NCBI GenBank assembly: GCA_013204045.1
Contig: JABMOQ010000083.1
Span: 1-56,879 of the forward strand
DNA length: 56,879 nucleotides
Source of the DNA: Rhodospirillaceae bacterium
GTDB taxonomy: Bacteria; Pseudomonadota; Alphaproteobacteria; Rhodospirillales; JABHCV01
Direction: 5' to 3'
Both the position numbers and the translations under genes were made by a program. Shown one piece after another: positions 42,778-52,287 of the stretch. Positions within the stretch are counted from its first letter, which is position 1, and each line of letters starts with the position of its first letter. The notes under the pieces were generated by a model. It ran no database searches. It saw only the letters and a program-made list of their open reading frames with translations, and had not been told where the DNA came from.

Positions 42778-44403
42778 ATGTCAGATAGCAACGATAACAA
42801 CGGCGGCACGGAGCCGGATGAAGAGGGGATATCCATTCCCCAGGCCCTTCAGGTTGCAATGCAATACCTTCAGCAAGAAAACCTTGATCAGGCTGAAAAG
42901 TTCTGCGCCCTGGTGCTGGCGGCTGAACCGGAAAATTCCATCGCTCTTTATATCAAGGGGGTCGTCGCCAAGCAGGCGGGCGACGCCGATGCCGCCATTG
43001 ACTGCTTTAAAAATTCCCTGAAATCAAATTCGGAATTTTCCGAGGCGGCCAATATTCTTGGCGTCACGTTGATCGAGCAGGAACGTTTTGACGAAGCCGC
43101 CTTCTATCTTCGCATTGCCGTCGGCAAACGTCCTATTTATCCGCAAGCCCACAACAATCTGGGTGTCGCACTTAAAGGCATTGAGGACCTGGAAGACGCC
43201 GCCGCAAGTTTTGAAATGTCCCTTGAGCAGAATCCGGGTGACATCGAAGTCCTGGATAATCTGGGCATGACATATTGCCTGTTGGGCCGTTTGGAAGAAG
43301 CAATGAGTTATCTTGAAAAGGCTTTGGCCATAGACCCCAATTACCCGGAGGCCCTGAACGACCTTGGCATTACGCTTCATGACATGGGCCGTTACGACGA
43401 GGCTATAGAAAGTTACCGAAAGGCGCTGGCGGCAAGGCCGGATTATGACGAAGCCAGCTACAATCTTGCCTTGTGTCTGCTGCTCAAGGGCGCGTTTGGC
43501 GAGGGCTGGAATCAATACGAAAAGCGTTTTTCCATCAAGAAATTCGCCTTGGCCGGGGTCAACCTTTTGGGTCAAACCTTTTGGGATGGCTCGGCCCTTG
43601 ACGGCAAGACGATCCTGCTGTTTGGCGAGCAGGGCGCCGGCGACAGTATCCAGTTCATCCGTTACGTCGAACGCATCAAGGACATGGGCGCCACCGTGGT
43701 TGTCAACTGCGCGCCGGAACTGAAGACCCTGTTTAAGACCGTGGCCGGGATCGACAAACTGATATCGACACCAGAGGCGCTTCCCCGTTTTGATGTTTTC
43801 GCCCCGCTGCTCAGCCTGCCGCGTATTTTGGGCATGACGGGCATTGACGATATTCCCGGCAATGTTCCCTATCTGGCGGCGACAAAAAATGCCATCGCCG
43901 AGCGACCGGTCGACACGGCCAAAACCCATGTGGGGTTTGTCTGGGCCGGCAATAAAGACCACCAGAACGACATCGGCCGTTCGGTCCCGCCGGAATATTT
44001 CGGGCCATTGGTTGGCAGGGGCGGGATTGGCAAGGATGGGGCTGGCAAGGACGGCATCGCCTTCTACAGTTTGCAGGTGGGCGAACGTAGCGCCGAAATC
44101 CGGGGCCTGGATTTTTACCCGCAAATCAGAGATATCGCCTCGAAGCTGACCGACTATGCCTTGACCGCCGCCTTCATCAATCAACTGGACCTGATCATTA
44201 CCGTCGATACGTCTGTCGCCCATCTGGCCGGTGCCATGGGCAAACCGGTATGGACCCTGCTGCCCTTCGTGCCTGATTTCCGGTGGATGCTGGAGCGTAC
44301 CGACAGCCCCTGGTATCCGACCATGCGGCTGTTCCGCCAACCGTCTCCGGGGGACTGGGACTCGGTCTTCGCCGACGTTGCCGCCGCCCTGAAGGCGCTC
44401 TAA
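42778..44403 (+). CDS. TPR repeat protein with C-terminal glycosyltransferase (GT9-like) domain
   Basis: About 541 residues. Residues 20-240 hold six or so tetratricopeptide repeats (for example AHNNLGVALKGIEDLEDAAASF and ALNDLGITLHDMGRYDEAIESYRKAL). The C-terminal part has DGKTILLFGEQGAGDSIQFIRY and VDTSVAHLAGAMGKPVWTLLP, the familiar heptosyltransferase-like tail seen in many TPR-glycan proteins of alphaproteobacteria. It may glycosylate flagellin or another surface protein, or act as a scaffold. An inner low-complexity GRGGIGKDGAGKDGIAF repeat (about 417-433) looks like a recent insertion. ATG 42769 or 42778 can start it; neither has a good ribosome site. Confidence 0.88.
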   Translation: MSDSNDNNGGTEPDEEGISIPQALQVAMQYLQQENLDQAEKFCALVLAAEPENSIALYIKGVVAKQAGDADAAIDCFKNSLKSNSEFSEAANILGVTLIEQERFDEAAFYLRIAVGKRPIYPQAHNNLGVALKGIEDLEDAAASFEMSLEQNPGDIEVLDNLGMTYCLLGRLEEAMSYLEKALAIDPNYPEALNDLGITLHDMGRYDEAIESYRKALAARPDYDEASYNLALCLLLKGAFGEGWNQYEKRFSIKKFALAGVNLLGQTFWDGSALDGKTILLFGEQGAGDSIQFIRYVERIKDMGATVVVNCAPELKTLFKTVAGIDKLISTPEALPRFDVFAPLLSLPRILGMTGIDDIPGNVPYLAATKNAIAERPVDTAKTHVGFVWAGNKDHQNDIGRSVPPEYFGPLVGRGGIGKDGAGKDGIAFYSLQVGERSAEIRGLDFYPQIRDIASKLTDYALTAAFINQLDLIITVDTSVAHLAGAMGKPVWTLLPFVPDFRWMLERTDSPWYPTMRLFRQPSPGDWDSVFADVAAALKAL

Positions 44404-44415
44404 CCCGCCCTCATC

Positions 44416-44444
44416 TTGACCGCTACCCGTCGCTTGTGTCATAT
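44416..44444 (+). promoter_or_regulatory. Candidate promoter of rnpB
   Basis: TTGACC at 44416-44421 lies 17 nt before TCATAT at 44439-44444, and the RNase P RNA begins about six bases later. The -35 fits the consensus well, the -10 is weaker. The spacing to the RNA 5' end makes this a good candidate. Confidence 0.55.
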
Positions 44445-44450
44445 CAGGCT

Positions 44451-44866
<416 letters not shown>

Positions 44867-45072
44867 TTTTTCTTTCCTCCCGGTAAAAGGGGAGCAAAAA
44901 AAAATGAAAAAACAAAGCCATTTTATCGAACAAAATCAACACCCGCCTTTTTCAGGGCCGGGGCGTTGTGCTGTCATATTCACCCTATCAAAGAACAAGA
45001 TATGACAATATACCTATATTAGGTGCAAGTCAATGAATTTGACGGTTATCCCTCAAACCGGTCCTTAGGCCT

Positions 45073-45297
45073 TCAATGACGGAGCAGATGGGGCCTCGTG
45101 CGCTCGATGGCATGGCGTACGTCGTCTTCCATCAGGTGCTCAGTCGTCATCAGGCGCCGGATGATCGGGTCGTGCATGATCCCGTCAAGAAACGTCTCGG
45201 CGTCTTCCAATGGGGGAAAGTGAGCCAGTCCATTGACCCTTTGAAGAATACTGGTCAACGGGAACATGGCCCCTGGTTGTAGGTGGGCTTGTCCCAT
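45073..45297 (-). CDS. Small hypothetical protein, 74 residues
   Basis: ATG at 45297 follows a perfect AGGAGG with a five-base spacer on the minus strand, the best ribosome site in this region, which argues for real translation. The protein has no signal or membrane segment; it is polar and probably helical with FPPLEDAETFLDGIMHDPIIRR and LMEDDVRHAIERTRPHLLRH. I do not recognise a family. It is divergent from the mraZ leader and ends about 200 nt past rnpB. Alternatives: a regulator or toxin/antitoxin partner, but nothing in the sequence shows it. Confidence 0.6.
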   Translation of the reverse strand: MGQAHLQPGAMFPLTSILQRVNGLAHFPPLEDAETFLDGIMHDPIIRRLMTTEHLMEDDVRHAIERTRPHLLRH

Positions 45298-45913
45298 TTT
45301 TGCCTCCTAGACTTGCCGGCTGGCATCGTCTTGTTGCGATTGCCAACACGAACAGATTCACCTGTTAAACAGTTGATTCTCTTGAACATTCTATTAAAGG
45401 AACCGGGCTGGTCGGGGGCCCGCAAAAGCCCCCTCGATTCGTGGAGTATAACATTTTTTGGGATCTATTTACAGCCTATGGACGCCTCCCCGGATGGAAA
45501 ATCGGTGGATAACCCAACCGCAATAACGGCGCCCCGAAATGACCCGGCGGGGAACGTCTTGTCGCCATAAATTCGGCCTCTGATGACCCTTAGGAACTTG
45601 GTAATGGGTGTGGCCTTATCCTGGGGAATCCGGCCGACCCGGAAAGCCCCCGAATCGGGTGTCCATAAAGTCATGTGAAAGGCCCTGAAAATAGGCCCTG
45701 GAAAGACTTTATTAACCCACGTAAACCCATAATATCCCATTGCTTCCCATGGGAGCCCATGTTATCCCATAAGAGCCCGTCAGGCGTTTGCGGGGGGAAA
45801 GTTGAAGCGATGGTGTTGCCGGAACCGTTCCGGCCCGCCCCGCTTCATGGAAACCCCCGAAAACAAACAGATTTTTGACGGTTTGAGAGCGCTTAACGGC
45901 ATCGGGGGCCGAA
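45298..45913 (+). promoter_or_regulatory. Long leader upstream of the dcw cluster
   Basis: These 616 bases have no credible gene on the plus strand. The part 45298-45715 holds only short symmetries such as CTGTT-A-AACAG (45362-45372) and a duplicated AGGCCCTG near 45690, and I can assign nothing firm to it. The part 45716-45780 is the MraZ-box array. The 133 nt from there to the mraZ ATG are GC-rich. The dcw promoter must lie here; -10-like TATAAC near 45447 is only a weak guess. Confidence 0.5.
45716..45780. promoter_or_regulatory. Putative MraZ operator: seven CCCA-type boxes at 10-bp spacing
   Basis: CCCAC at 45716, CCCAT at 45726, 45736, 45746, 45756 and 45766, and CCCGT at 45776 occur exactly ten bases apart. 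Read on the minus strand they are TGGG-type repeats. MraZ of E. coli binds TGGGN direct repeats with five-base spacers, also a 10-bp period, ahead of its own gene. Seven in-phase boxes is more than the handful usually described. Being one helical turn apart, the boxes face the same side of the DNA, suited to the ring-shaped MraZ oligomer. Confidence 0.8.
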
Positions 45914-46384
45914 ATGGCATTGTTGGTTGGAAGACACGTCAACAAGATTGACAAAAAGGGACGGGTATCCGTGCCCAAACCTTTCCGGGACACCTTCGCG
46001 AGCGAGGGATTCCAAGGCGTCTACGCCTATCCGTCGATCCGCTTCGACGCCATTGAAGTATGCGGCGAAACTTATTTTCGCGCGCTCACCCAACGCCTCG
46101 ATGATCAACTGTCCATGTTCTCCCCCGAGCAGGACGACCTGCTGATCGCCATTCTCGACAACGCCCACGCATTGGCGTTCGACCCTGAAGGCCGCATCGT
46201 CATTCCGGCGGAACTGCTGGACATGGCGGCGATCACCGACGAGGCCCGTTTCGTCGGACGGGTCAGCTATTTCCAGATATGGCAACCGGATGCCCACGAA
46301 GAACACCGCCATCAGGGCTTTAACCAGGCCCGGGCGCGCGGCGTCACCCTGCCGCCGCGCCAACCGAAAGACGGGGAGAGCTGA
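45914..46384 (+). CDS. mraZ: Transcriptional regulator MraZ
   Basis: A 156-residue protein with two AbrB/MraZ-type domains: VGRHVNKIDKKGRVSVPKPFRDTF at the start and ALAFDPEGRIVIPAELLDMAAI in the second half, each with the DxxGR motif. MraZ represses the division and cell-wall cluster it heads. The tail (EEHRHQGFNQARARGV) is typical. It is the first gene of the dcw operon and three bases separate it from rsmH. The operator candidate is 133 nt upstream of its ATG. A GGGGG run sits a few bases before ATG. Confidence 0.97.
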   Translation: MALLVGRHVNKIDKKGRVSVPKPFRDTFASEGFQGVYAYPSIRFDAIEVCGETYFRALTQRLDDQLSMFSPEQDDLLIAILDNAHALAFDPEGRIVIPAELLDMAAITDEARFVGRVSYFQIWQPDAHEEHRHQGFNQARARGVTLPPRQPKDGES

Positions 46385-46386
46385 CC

Positions 46387-47385
46387 ATGGCCGTTCCTTC
46401 CCGTGCCTCGGCTCCGCACACGCCGGTCCTGCTCAAAGAGGTACTGGAAGCTCTCGGCCCCCGTGACGGCGCCGTCTATGTGGACGGCACCTTCGGTGCC
46501 GGGGGCTATGCCACCGCCATACTGGAAGCCGCCGACTGCCGGGTCTTTGGTATCGACCGCGATCCCCGCGCCCTAAAAACAGCAGAGCACTTAAGCAAAC
46601 GTTTCCCCGGCCGCCTGCGCGTTCTCGGCGGTTGCTACGGCGACATGGTGCGCCTGTTGGGGGATGCCGGAATCGAACGTGTCGATGGCGTCGCTTTGGA
46701 CCTGGGTGTGTCATCCATGCAAATCGACGACGGGTCGCGCGGTTTTTCATTTCGTTTCGACGGCCCCCTCGACATGCGCATGAATGACAATACTGGCGAA
46801 ACGGCGGCCGATATCGTCAACACCATGGCCCAGGACGATCTGGCCGACCTGATTCACGAGTTTGGCGAGGAACGCAACGCGCGCCGCATCGCCGCCGCCA
46901 TCGTTCTCGACCGGGACAAAAATCCGTTCACCACGACGGCAGAGCTGGCCGGCTTGCTGCGCCGCATCGTCAAGAAGTCAAAAGATGGTATCGATCCGGC
47001 GACCCGCACCTTTCAGGCCCTGCGTATCTACGTCAACGACGAGCTTGGCGAGCTCGCTCGTGGTTTGGTTGCCGCCGAAAAGCTGCTCGTTCCCGGCGGT
47101 CACCTGGCCGTCGTTTCCTTTCATTCCCTGGAGGACCGCAAGGTCAAAGAGTTCCTGGCCAGCCGAAGTGGGCAGGGTCCGCGTCCGTCCCGTCATCTCC
47201 CCGATGCCGTTGGGACAGACCGGCCCCCCAGCTTGCGGCTGATCAGGCGCGGCGCCGTCAAACCGACGGCTACCGAAATCGAGAATAACCCGCGGGCCCG
47301 TTCGGCCAGGCTCAGGACGGCGGAGCGTACCAGCTCCCCGTCTTGGCCTGGCGATGGGTCTGGTGATACGGGGGTCGCACCATGA
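46387..47385 (+). CDS. rsmH: 16S rRNA (cytosine(1402)-N(4))-methyltransferase
   Basis: A 332-residue protein with the RsmH/MraW features: HTPVLLKEVLEAL at the N-terminus, the SAM loop VDGTFGAGGYATAIL, GVALDLGVSSMQIDD, the substrate run RGFSFRFDGPLDMRMN, and VVSFHSLEDRKVKEF. It methylates N4 of C1402 in 16S rRNA. The end is rich in Arg, Pro and Ser, about 20 residues longer than the E. coli protein. Its stop overlaps the ftsL start by ATGA, so the two are coupled. Confidence 0.98.
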   Translation: MAVPSRASAPHTPVLLKEVLEALGPRDGAVYVDGTFGAGGYATAILEAADCRVFGIDRDPRALKTAEHLSKRFPGRLRVLGGCYGDMVRLLGDAGIERVDGVALDLGVSSMQIDDGSRGFSFRFDGPLDMRMNDNTGETAADIVNTMAQDDLADLIHEFGEERNARRIAAAIVLDRDKNPFTTTAELAGLLRRIVKKSKDGIDPATRTFQALRIYVNDELGELARGLVAAEKLLVPGGHLAVVSFHSLEDRKVKEFLASRSGQGPRPSRHLPDAVGTDRPPSLRLIRRGAVKPTATEIENNPRARSARLRTAERTSSPSWPGDGSGDTGVAP

Positions 47386-47684
47386 GGCATACCACTTTGC
47401 TGTTCATGATGCTGGCCGGCGCCCTCAGCGTGGCGCTGTTCTCGGTCAAATATCAGGTTCAGGACCTGGAACAGGAACTTATCGGGCTCAACGATTCGAT
47501 CATCCTGGAACGGCAGGCGGTTCATGTGCTGAAGGCCGAATGGAGCCACCTGAACAACTCGGAAAGATTGGAAAGGCTGGCCACCCGGTATCTGGGCATG
47601 ACGCAGATCACCCCCGAACAGCTAAGCACTTTCGACGATCTACCGATTGCAACCGCTTCCGGTGATGGCGAGGAAAACCAATGA
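47382..47684 (+). CDS. ftsL: Cell division protein FtsL
   Basis: A 100-residue bitopic membrane protein: a short N-terminus, one membrane helix (LLFMMLAGALSVALFSVKYQ) and a periplasmic leucine-zipper-like coil (VQDLEQELIGLNDSIILERQ...). This matches FtsL, which recruits FtsB and FtsQ and activates FtsWI. Identification rests on size, topology and position between rsmH and ftsI, because FtsL sequence is poorly conserved. It overlaps both neighbours by ATGA. Confidence 0.9.
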   Translation: MRHTTLLFMMLAGALSVALFSVKYQVQDLEQELIGLNDSIILERQAVHVLKAEWSHLNNSERLERLATRYLGMTQITPEQLSTFDDLPIATASGDGEENQ

Positions 47685-49408
47685 CCAGACTTGACCCGAG
47701 CCTGGTCAGCGAAAGGGTGCGCCTGGACGGTCATCGCAAGAAGGCGCTGGAAACCGGACGCAACCGGCTGCTGGTGACCGGCGTTATGTTCATGATCGCG
47801 TTTGCCGCCATATCGGTGCGGCTTGTGGACCTGACCATTTTCGGGCCCGGCGGCGATCCGCTTGTTGCCTATGCCGCTACCGATCGCAAAGCGATCGCCG
47901 GGCGCGCCGACATCGTTGATCGTAACGGGATTTTGCTGGCGACCAGCCTGCCGACGGCTTCGCTTTATGCCGACCCGGCCGATGTTATGGATGCGGAGGC
48001 GGCGGCGGTTCAATTGGCCTCGGTGCTGCCGGAATTGAACCCGACAGAAATTCTGGTCAAACTTAAATCAAAGGCGCGCTTCGTGTGGCTCAAGCGCAAC
48101 CTGACACCGAAACAGCAATATGCCGTTAACCGGCTTGGCATTCCCGGCCTGGCATTTCGGCGCAGCGAACAACGGGTCTATCCCAATGGCCGCGAGGCGG
48201 CGCACATACTTGGCCTGACCGATATTGACGGTAATGGCATCGCCGGTGTGGAAAAATATTTTGCCTCGGTTCTCAGGCGCGGCGACGAAGCGCTGCAACT
48301 GTCTATCGATCTGCGTATTCAGACCATGCTGCGCCAGGAACTGTCGGCGGCGATGCTTGAATTCAAGGCGATCGGCGCCGCCGGTGTGGTTCTTGATGTG
48401 GAAACCGGCGAAACCATAGCCTTGGTGTCGCTGCCTGATTTCAACCCCAACATTCCCGAAACCATGGGCGGCGTTTCCGGATTCAACCGGGCCACCAAAG
48501 GCGTCTACGAAATGGGATCAACCTTCAAGTTGTTCACCACGGCAATGGCCCTCGACAGTGACACCGTCACCCTCGAGGACGGCTACGATGCGTCCGAACC
48601 GATCCGCATCGCGCGCTACACCATCAGCGACTATCATGGAAAAAACCGTTGGCTGTCGGTGCCGGAAATTCTCGTTTACTCGTCCAACATCGGCACCGCC
48701 AGGATGGCCATGGATATGGGCACCCAAACCCAGCAGAAATATCTTGACCGGTTCGGCCTGCTCAACCAGGCCGCCATCGAATTGCCTGAAGTAGGTCAGC
48801 CGCAGTATCCGTCACGCTGGGGCGACATATCGACCATGACAATTTCATACGGTCATGGCATTTCCGTCAGCCCCCTGCAATTGGCAGGCGCTACCGCGTC
48901 GCTGGTCAACGGCGGCATCCGCCGTCCGGTCAGCCTGCTTAAGGCGCGCAGCATGAAGCCAACCGAAGGCCACCGTGTGCTGACAGAACACACATCGGAA
49001 ATGATGCGCGGCCTGATGCGCCTGGTCGTTACCCGTGGCACCGGATCAAAGGCCGCAGCTCCCGGCTATCAAGTCGGCGGTAAAACCGGCACCGCGGAAA
49101 AACAGGTGGGCGGCAGGTATCAGGAGAAAGCGCTTATTTCATCTTTCATCGGCGCCTTTCCCATTAACCGGCCCCGTTACGTGGCGCTGGCCTTGCTCGA
49201 CGAGCCCAAGGGCAACGAGAAGACATTCAATTACGCCACCGGCGGCTGGGTTGCGGCCCCGGTGGTCAAAAGGCTGGTGGCCAGGATGGGGCCGCTTTTG
49301 GGCCTGGCGCCGAGCGATACGGAAGTGCCCAGCGGCATCGACATGGAAGGCCGCCGTCCGCGGCTGGCGTCGTTTGGTGGCGGAGAAATAAAAGTTGCGA
49401 CTCCTTGA
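47681..49408 (+). CDS. ftsI: Peptidoglycan D,D-transpeptidase FtsI (PBP3)
   Basis: A 575-residue class B penicillin-binding protein. One membrane helix (about 31-48) anchors it; a dimerisation domain with GRADIVDRNGILLATSL follows, and the transpeptidase domain has the three active motifs S280-T-F-K (EMGSTFKLF), S334-S-N (YSSNIG) and K468-T-G-T. It cross-links septal peptidoglycan with FtsW. The end overlaps the murE start by 14 nt. Confidence 0.97.
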   Translation: MTRLDPSLVSERVRLDGHRKKALETGRNRLLVTGVMFMIAFAAISVRLVDLTIFGPGGDPLVAYAATDRKAIAGRADIVDRNGILLATSLPTASLYADPADVMDAEAAAVQLASVLPELNPTEILVKLKSKARFVWLKRNLTPKQQYAVNRLGIPGLAFRRSEQRVYPNGREAAHILGLTDIDGNGIAGVEKYFASVLRRGDEALQLSIDLRIQTMLRQELSAAMLEFKAIGAAGVVLDVETGETIALVSLPDFNPNIPETMGGVSGFNRATKGVYEMGSTFKLFTTAMALDSDTVTLEDGYDASEPIRIARYTISDYHGKNRWLSVPEILVYSSNIGTARMAMDMGTQTQQKYLDRFGLLNQAAIELPEVGQPQYPSRWGDISTMTISYGHGISVSPLQLAGATASLVNGGIRRPVSLLKARSMKPTEGHRVLTEHTSEMMRGLMRLVVTRGTGSKAAAPGYQVGGKTGTAEKQVGGRYQEKALISSFIGAFPINRPRYVALALLDEPKGNEKTFNYATGGWVAAPVVKRLVARMGPLLGLAPSDTEVPSGIDMEGRRPRLASFGGGEIKVATP

Positions 49409-50837
49409 TCTGATGAATGGAAACACAACAGAAGTGACCAACGAAACGGCCCTATTGGAAGTGGATATCACCGGCCTGACCTGTGATTCGCGTAAAGTGA
49501 ATCCGGGGTTCCTGTTCGCCGCCCTTGCCGGTAGCGAAACCGACGGCAGCCGTTTCATCGACGATGCGATTGATCGAGGTGCCGCCGCCGTACTGGCCGC
49601 GCCGGGCAGCCGCAATTTTACTGTACCGCTGATTGCCGATGATAACCCGCGCCATCGCTACGCCATGTTGGCGGCACGCTTTTACGAGAATCAACCGGAA
49701 ACAGTTGCCGCCGTCACCGGCACCAACGGCAAGACCTCGGTGGTTTCCTTCGTCCGCCAGATCTGGACCGGGCTCGGCCTTAAAGCCGCCAGCCTTGGCA
49801 CACTCGGCCTTGGCGCAGACGGGTTTGATGCAGGCCAGGGCCTGACCACGCCGGACCCGTCCGACCTGCACCGCACCCTTGCCGAGCTGGCAGGCGCCGG
49901 CATCGATCATTTGGCCATGGAGGCCTCGTCCCACGGCCTTGAGCAGTGCCGGCTCGACGGGGTGCGTATCGAGTTGGCGGCCTTTACAAACCTTAGCCGC
50001 GATCATCTCGATTATCACGGCAGCATGGAAGATTACCTGGCCGCCAAGCAGCGGTTGTTTTCGCAATTGCTGGAAGTCGGGGGCGTGGCGGTGATCAACG
50101 CTGCTGACGAAACGGCGGCCGGCCTTGGTCAAATCGCCGGTGAGCGCGGCTGCACGGTTATAGAATATGGCCGGGGCGCGGCCCACATCCGGCTCGATGA
50201 AATTGAACCCATGGCCACCGGCCAGCATCTGAAGCTGACGGTGATGGGCAAGCCCATGGAGGTGACCCTGCCGTTGGTTGGGGGGTTCCAGGCCGAAAAT
50301 GCGCTTTGCGCCCTGGGCCTTGTCATCGCCGGCGGCGGCCAGCCGGAAAACGCCGTCCGGGCCCTGGAAAACCTGATCGGGATCGCCGGGCGTCTCGAGC
50401 ACGTGACCAACAATACATATGTCGATTACGCCCACACCCCGGATGCCCTGGCCCATGCGCTGGCGGCACTCAGGCCCCATACGGAAAACAACCTGACGGT
50501 GGTGTTCGGCTGTGGCGGTGACCGGGATACCGGCAAGCGCCCGGAAATGGGACGCATCGCCTCGGAACTGGCGGATCATGTTTTCGTCACCGATGACAAC
50601 CCGCGCTTTGAAAACGCCGCCGATATTCGTTCGCAGATTATGACCGCCTGTCCGCGGGCCACGGAAATTGGCGCGCGCGGCAAAGCCATTGCTGCCGCTA
50701 TCGGTCGCCATCGTCCGGGAGATGTACTGCTGGTTGCCGGCAAGGGCCATGAAACCGGACAGATCGTTGGGGATGAAGTTCATCCGTTTAACGACGCCGA
50801 CGAAATTCGCCGCGCGTGGGTTCAGGTGGGGGAATGA
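49395..50837 (+). CDS. murE: UDP-N-acetylmuramoyl-L-alanyl-D-glutamate--2,6-diaminopimelate ligase
   Basis: A 480-residue Mur ligase. GTNGKT at 109-114 binds ATP, DPSDLHRTLAELAG and MEASSHGLEQCRLDGV follow, and D401-N-P-R404 (TDDNPRFENAADI) is the DNPR signature for meso-diaminopimelate, not lysine. The ligase adds DAP to the growing stem peptide. The start is TTG 49395: GGAG is at 49382-49385 and the first residues RLLDLM fit the family; ATG 49413 is an alternative. The start lies within the end of ftsI. Confidence 0.97.
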   Translation: MRLLDLMNGNTTEVTNETALLEVDITGLTCDSRKVNPGFLFAALAGSETDGSRFIDDAIDRGAAAVLAAPGSRNFTVPLIADDNPRHRYAMLAARFYENQPETVAAVTGTNGKTSVVSFVRQIWTGLGLKAASLGTLGLGADGFDAGQGLTTPDPSDLHRTLAELAGAGIDHLAMEASSHGLEQCRLDGVRIELAAFTNLSRDHLDYHGSMEDYLAAKQRLFSQLLEVGGVAVINAADETAAGLGQIAGERGCTVIEYGRGAAHIRLDEIEPMATGQHLKLTVMGKPMEVTLPLVGGFQAENALCALGLVIAGGGQPENAVRALENLIGIAGRLEHVTNNTYVDYAHTPDALAHALAALRPHTENNLTVVFGCGGDRDTGKRPEMGRIASELADHVFVTDDNPRFENAADIRSQIMTACPRATEIGARGKAIAAAIGRHRPGDVLLVAGKGHETGQIVGDEVHPFNDADEIRRAWVQVGE

Positions 50838-52280
50838 ATGACGAATAGCATGCAGCCGCTCTGGACTTCCGCCGACGCCGCCACCGTGACCGGCGGCGAG
50901 TCAACGCTGCCGTGGCAGGCGACGGGCCTGTCTATCGACACGCGCACCCTCAGCCCCGGCGATCTTTTTGTGGCCCTGAAAGGGCCGCACTTCGACGGCC
51001 ATGATTTTTCCGCCAATGCGCTGGCCAAAGGTGCCGCCGCCGCCATGATCGACCACCTTGCCTCCGGCATCAGCGACAACCAGCCGCTGTTGCGTGTCGC
51101 AGATACCATGGCGGCACTTGAAAAAATGGCCATCGCATCCAGGACCCGCTCCGCGGCGCAGGTCATCGCGGTGACCGGCAGCGTCGGCAAGACCGGCACC
51201 AAGGAAGCCCTTTATTATGTGTTGTCGCGGCAGGCCGACACCCACGCCAGCGCCGGCAGCCTGAACAATCACTGGGGAGTGCCGCTCAGCTTGGCGCGGA
51301 TGCCGGTAGGGGCGATTTTCGGAATCTTCGAGTTTGGCATGAATCATCCGGGGGAAATTGCGCCGCTTTCCAAAATGGCGCGCCCCCATGTGGCCCTGAT
51401 TACCACCGTCGAATCCGTTCACAGTGAATTTTTTGAAAATGTCGAGCAGATTGCCGACGCCAAGGCGGAAATTTTCAGCGGGCTGGAGCCCGGCGGCACA
51501 GCGGTGCTGAACAGGGACAATCAGCATTTCGAGCGCCTCGCCGCAGCCGCCAAAGAGCATGGCGCGAAGCAGGTCATCAGCTTCGGCGTATCGGAAAGCG
51601 CCGACATGGGTCTTACCGGTGACGTACCGCAACCGGGTGGAACCGATGTCAGCGCAGAATTTATGGGGACTTCCATTACCTACCGGCTCGGCGTTCCCGG
51701 CCGTCACTGGGTCATTAACAGCCTGGGTGTTCTGGCGGTCGTCGCTGCCGCCGGAGGCAACGTGATCGAGGCGGCGGCAGCCCTCGCCGGATTTACCTCG
51801 CCGAAGGGAAGGGGTGAAACCCATACCATCGGCATCGACGACGGAACATTTACGCTGATTGATGAAAGCTACAACGCCAGCCCGGTTTCCATGATCGCCG
51901 CCTTCCAGGTGCTGGGCCGTACCGAGCCCGGCCCGGGGGGCCGCCGGATCGCGGTGCTTGGCGACATGCTTGAACTGGGGGCCTCGTCAGCCAAGCGGCA
52001 CACGGACCTGGCTGGACCCTTACAAAAAAATAATGTCGACCTTGTGTTCACCGCCGGCAGTGAAATGGCGCTTCTGTCGGAAGCCCTGCCCGGCAAAATG
52101 CGTGGCGGCCATGGAGCGGACTCTGACGAAATGCTGGCCTTGATCCAGGAAGCGGTGCGCCCCGGTGATGTGGTCGTCGTTAAAGGGTCGGCCGGCAGCA
52201 AAACCGGACTCATCGTCGAGGCGCTTGTTGCCTCCGCCGCCAACAACGCACGCCCAAAGCGTGCGGCGAACGGGGAGTAG
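50838..52280 (+). CDS. murF: UDP-N-acetylmuramoyl-tripeptide--D-alanyl-D-alanine ligase
   Basis: A 480-residue Mur ligase. [20 protein letters not shown] at the N-terminus, ATP-binding [13 protein letters not shown] (about 115), then [29 protein letters not shown] and [10 protein letters not shown] are MurF specific. It adds D-Ala-D-Ala to complete the pentapeptide. Its ATG immediately follows the murE stop and GGGGGAAT sits a few bases upstream. The next gene mraY starts seven bases after its stop. Confidence 0.97.
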   Translation: MTNSMQPLWTSADAATVTGGESTLPWQATGLSIDTRTLSPGDLFVALKGPHFDGHDFSANALAKGAAAAMIDHLASGISDNQPLLRVADTMAALEKMAIASRTRSAAQVIAVTGSVGKTGTKEALYYVLSRQADTHASAGSLNNHWGVPLSLARMPVGAIFGIFEFGMNHPGEIAPLSKMARPHVALITTVESVHSEFFENVEQIADAKAEIFSGLEPGGTAVLNRDNQHFERLAAAAKEHGAKQVISFGVSESADMGLTGDVPQPGGTDVSAEFMGTSITYRLGVPGRHWVINSLGVLAVVAAAGGNVIEAAAALAGFTSPKGRGETHTIGIDDGTFTLIDESYNASPVSMIAAFQVLGRTEPGPGGRRIAVLGDMLELGASSAKRHTDLAGPLQKNNVDLVFTAGSEMALLSEALPGKMRGGHGADSDEMLALIQEAVRPGDVVVVKGSAGSKTGLIVEALVASAANNARPKRAANGE

Positions 52281-52287
52281 GGGAACC

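Noticed and set aside
43024-44442. 472-codon frame antisense to the TPR gene
   Set aside because: It mirrors the codon pattern of a GC-rich gene; the plus-strand product has recognisable TPR and GT motifs, the antisense one none.
44877-44894. Hairpin CTCCC/GGGAG as a terminator
   Set aside because: The run after the stem is A on the plus strand and the U run comes before it, so it is not a terminator in either direction.
45283-45740. Two frames of about 90 codons in the mraZ leader
   Set aside because: Neither has a ribosome site; the minus frame runs across the MraZ boxes.
45716-45780. Replication iterons or CRISPR repeats
   Set aside because: The boxes are 4-5 nt in 10-bp phase directly ahead of mraZ, which fits a MraZ operator.
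49452-50783. 443-codon frame antisense to murE
   Set aside because: It lies opposite a certain Mur ligase, with no ribosome site or recognisable motif.
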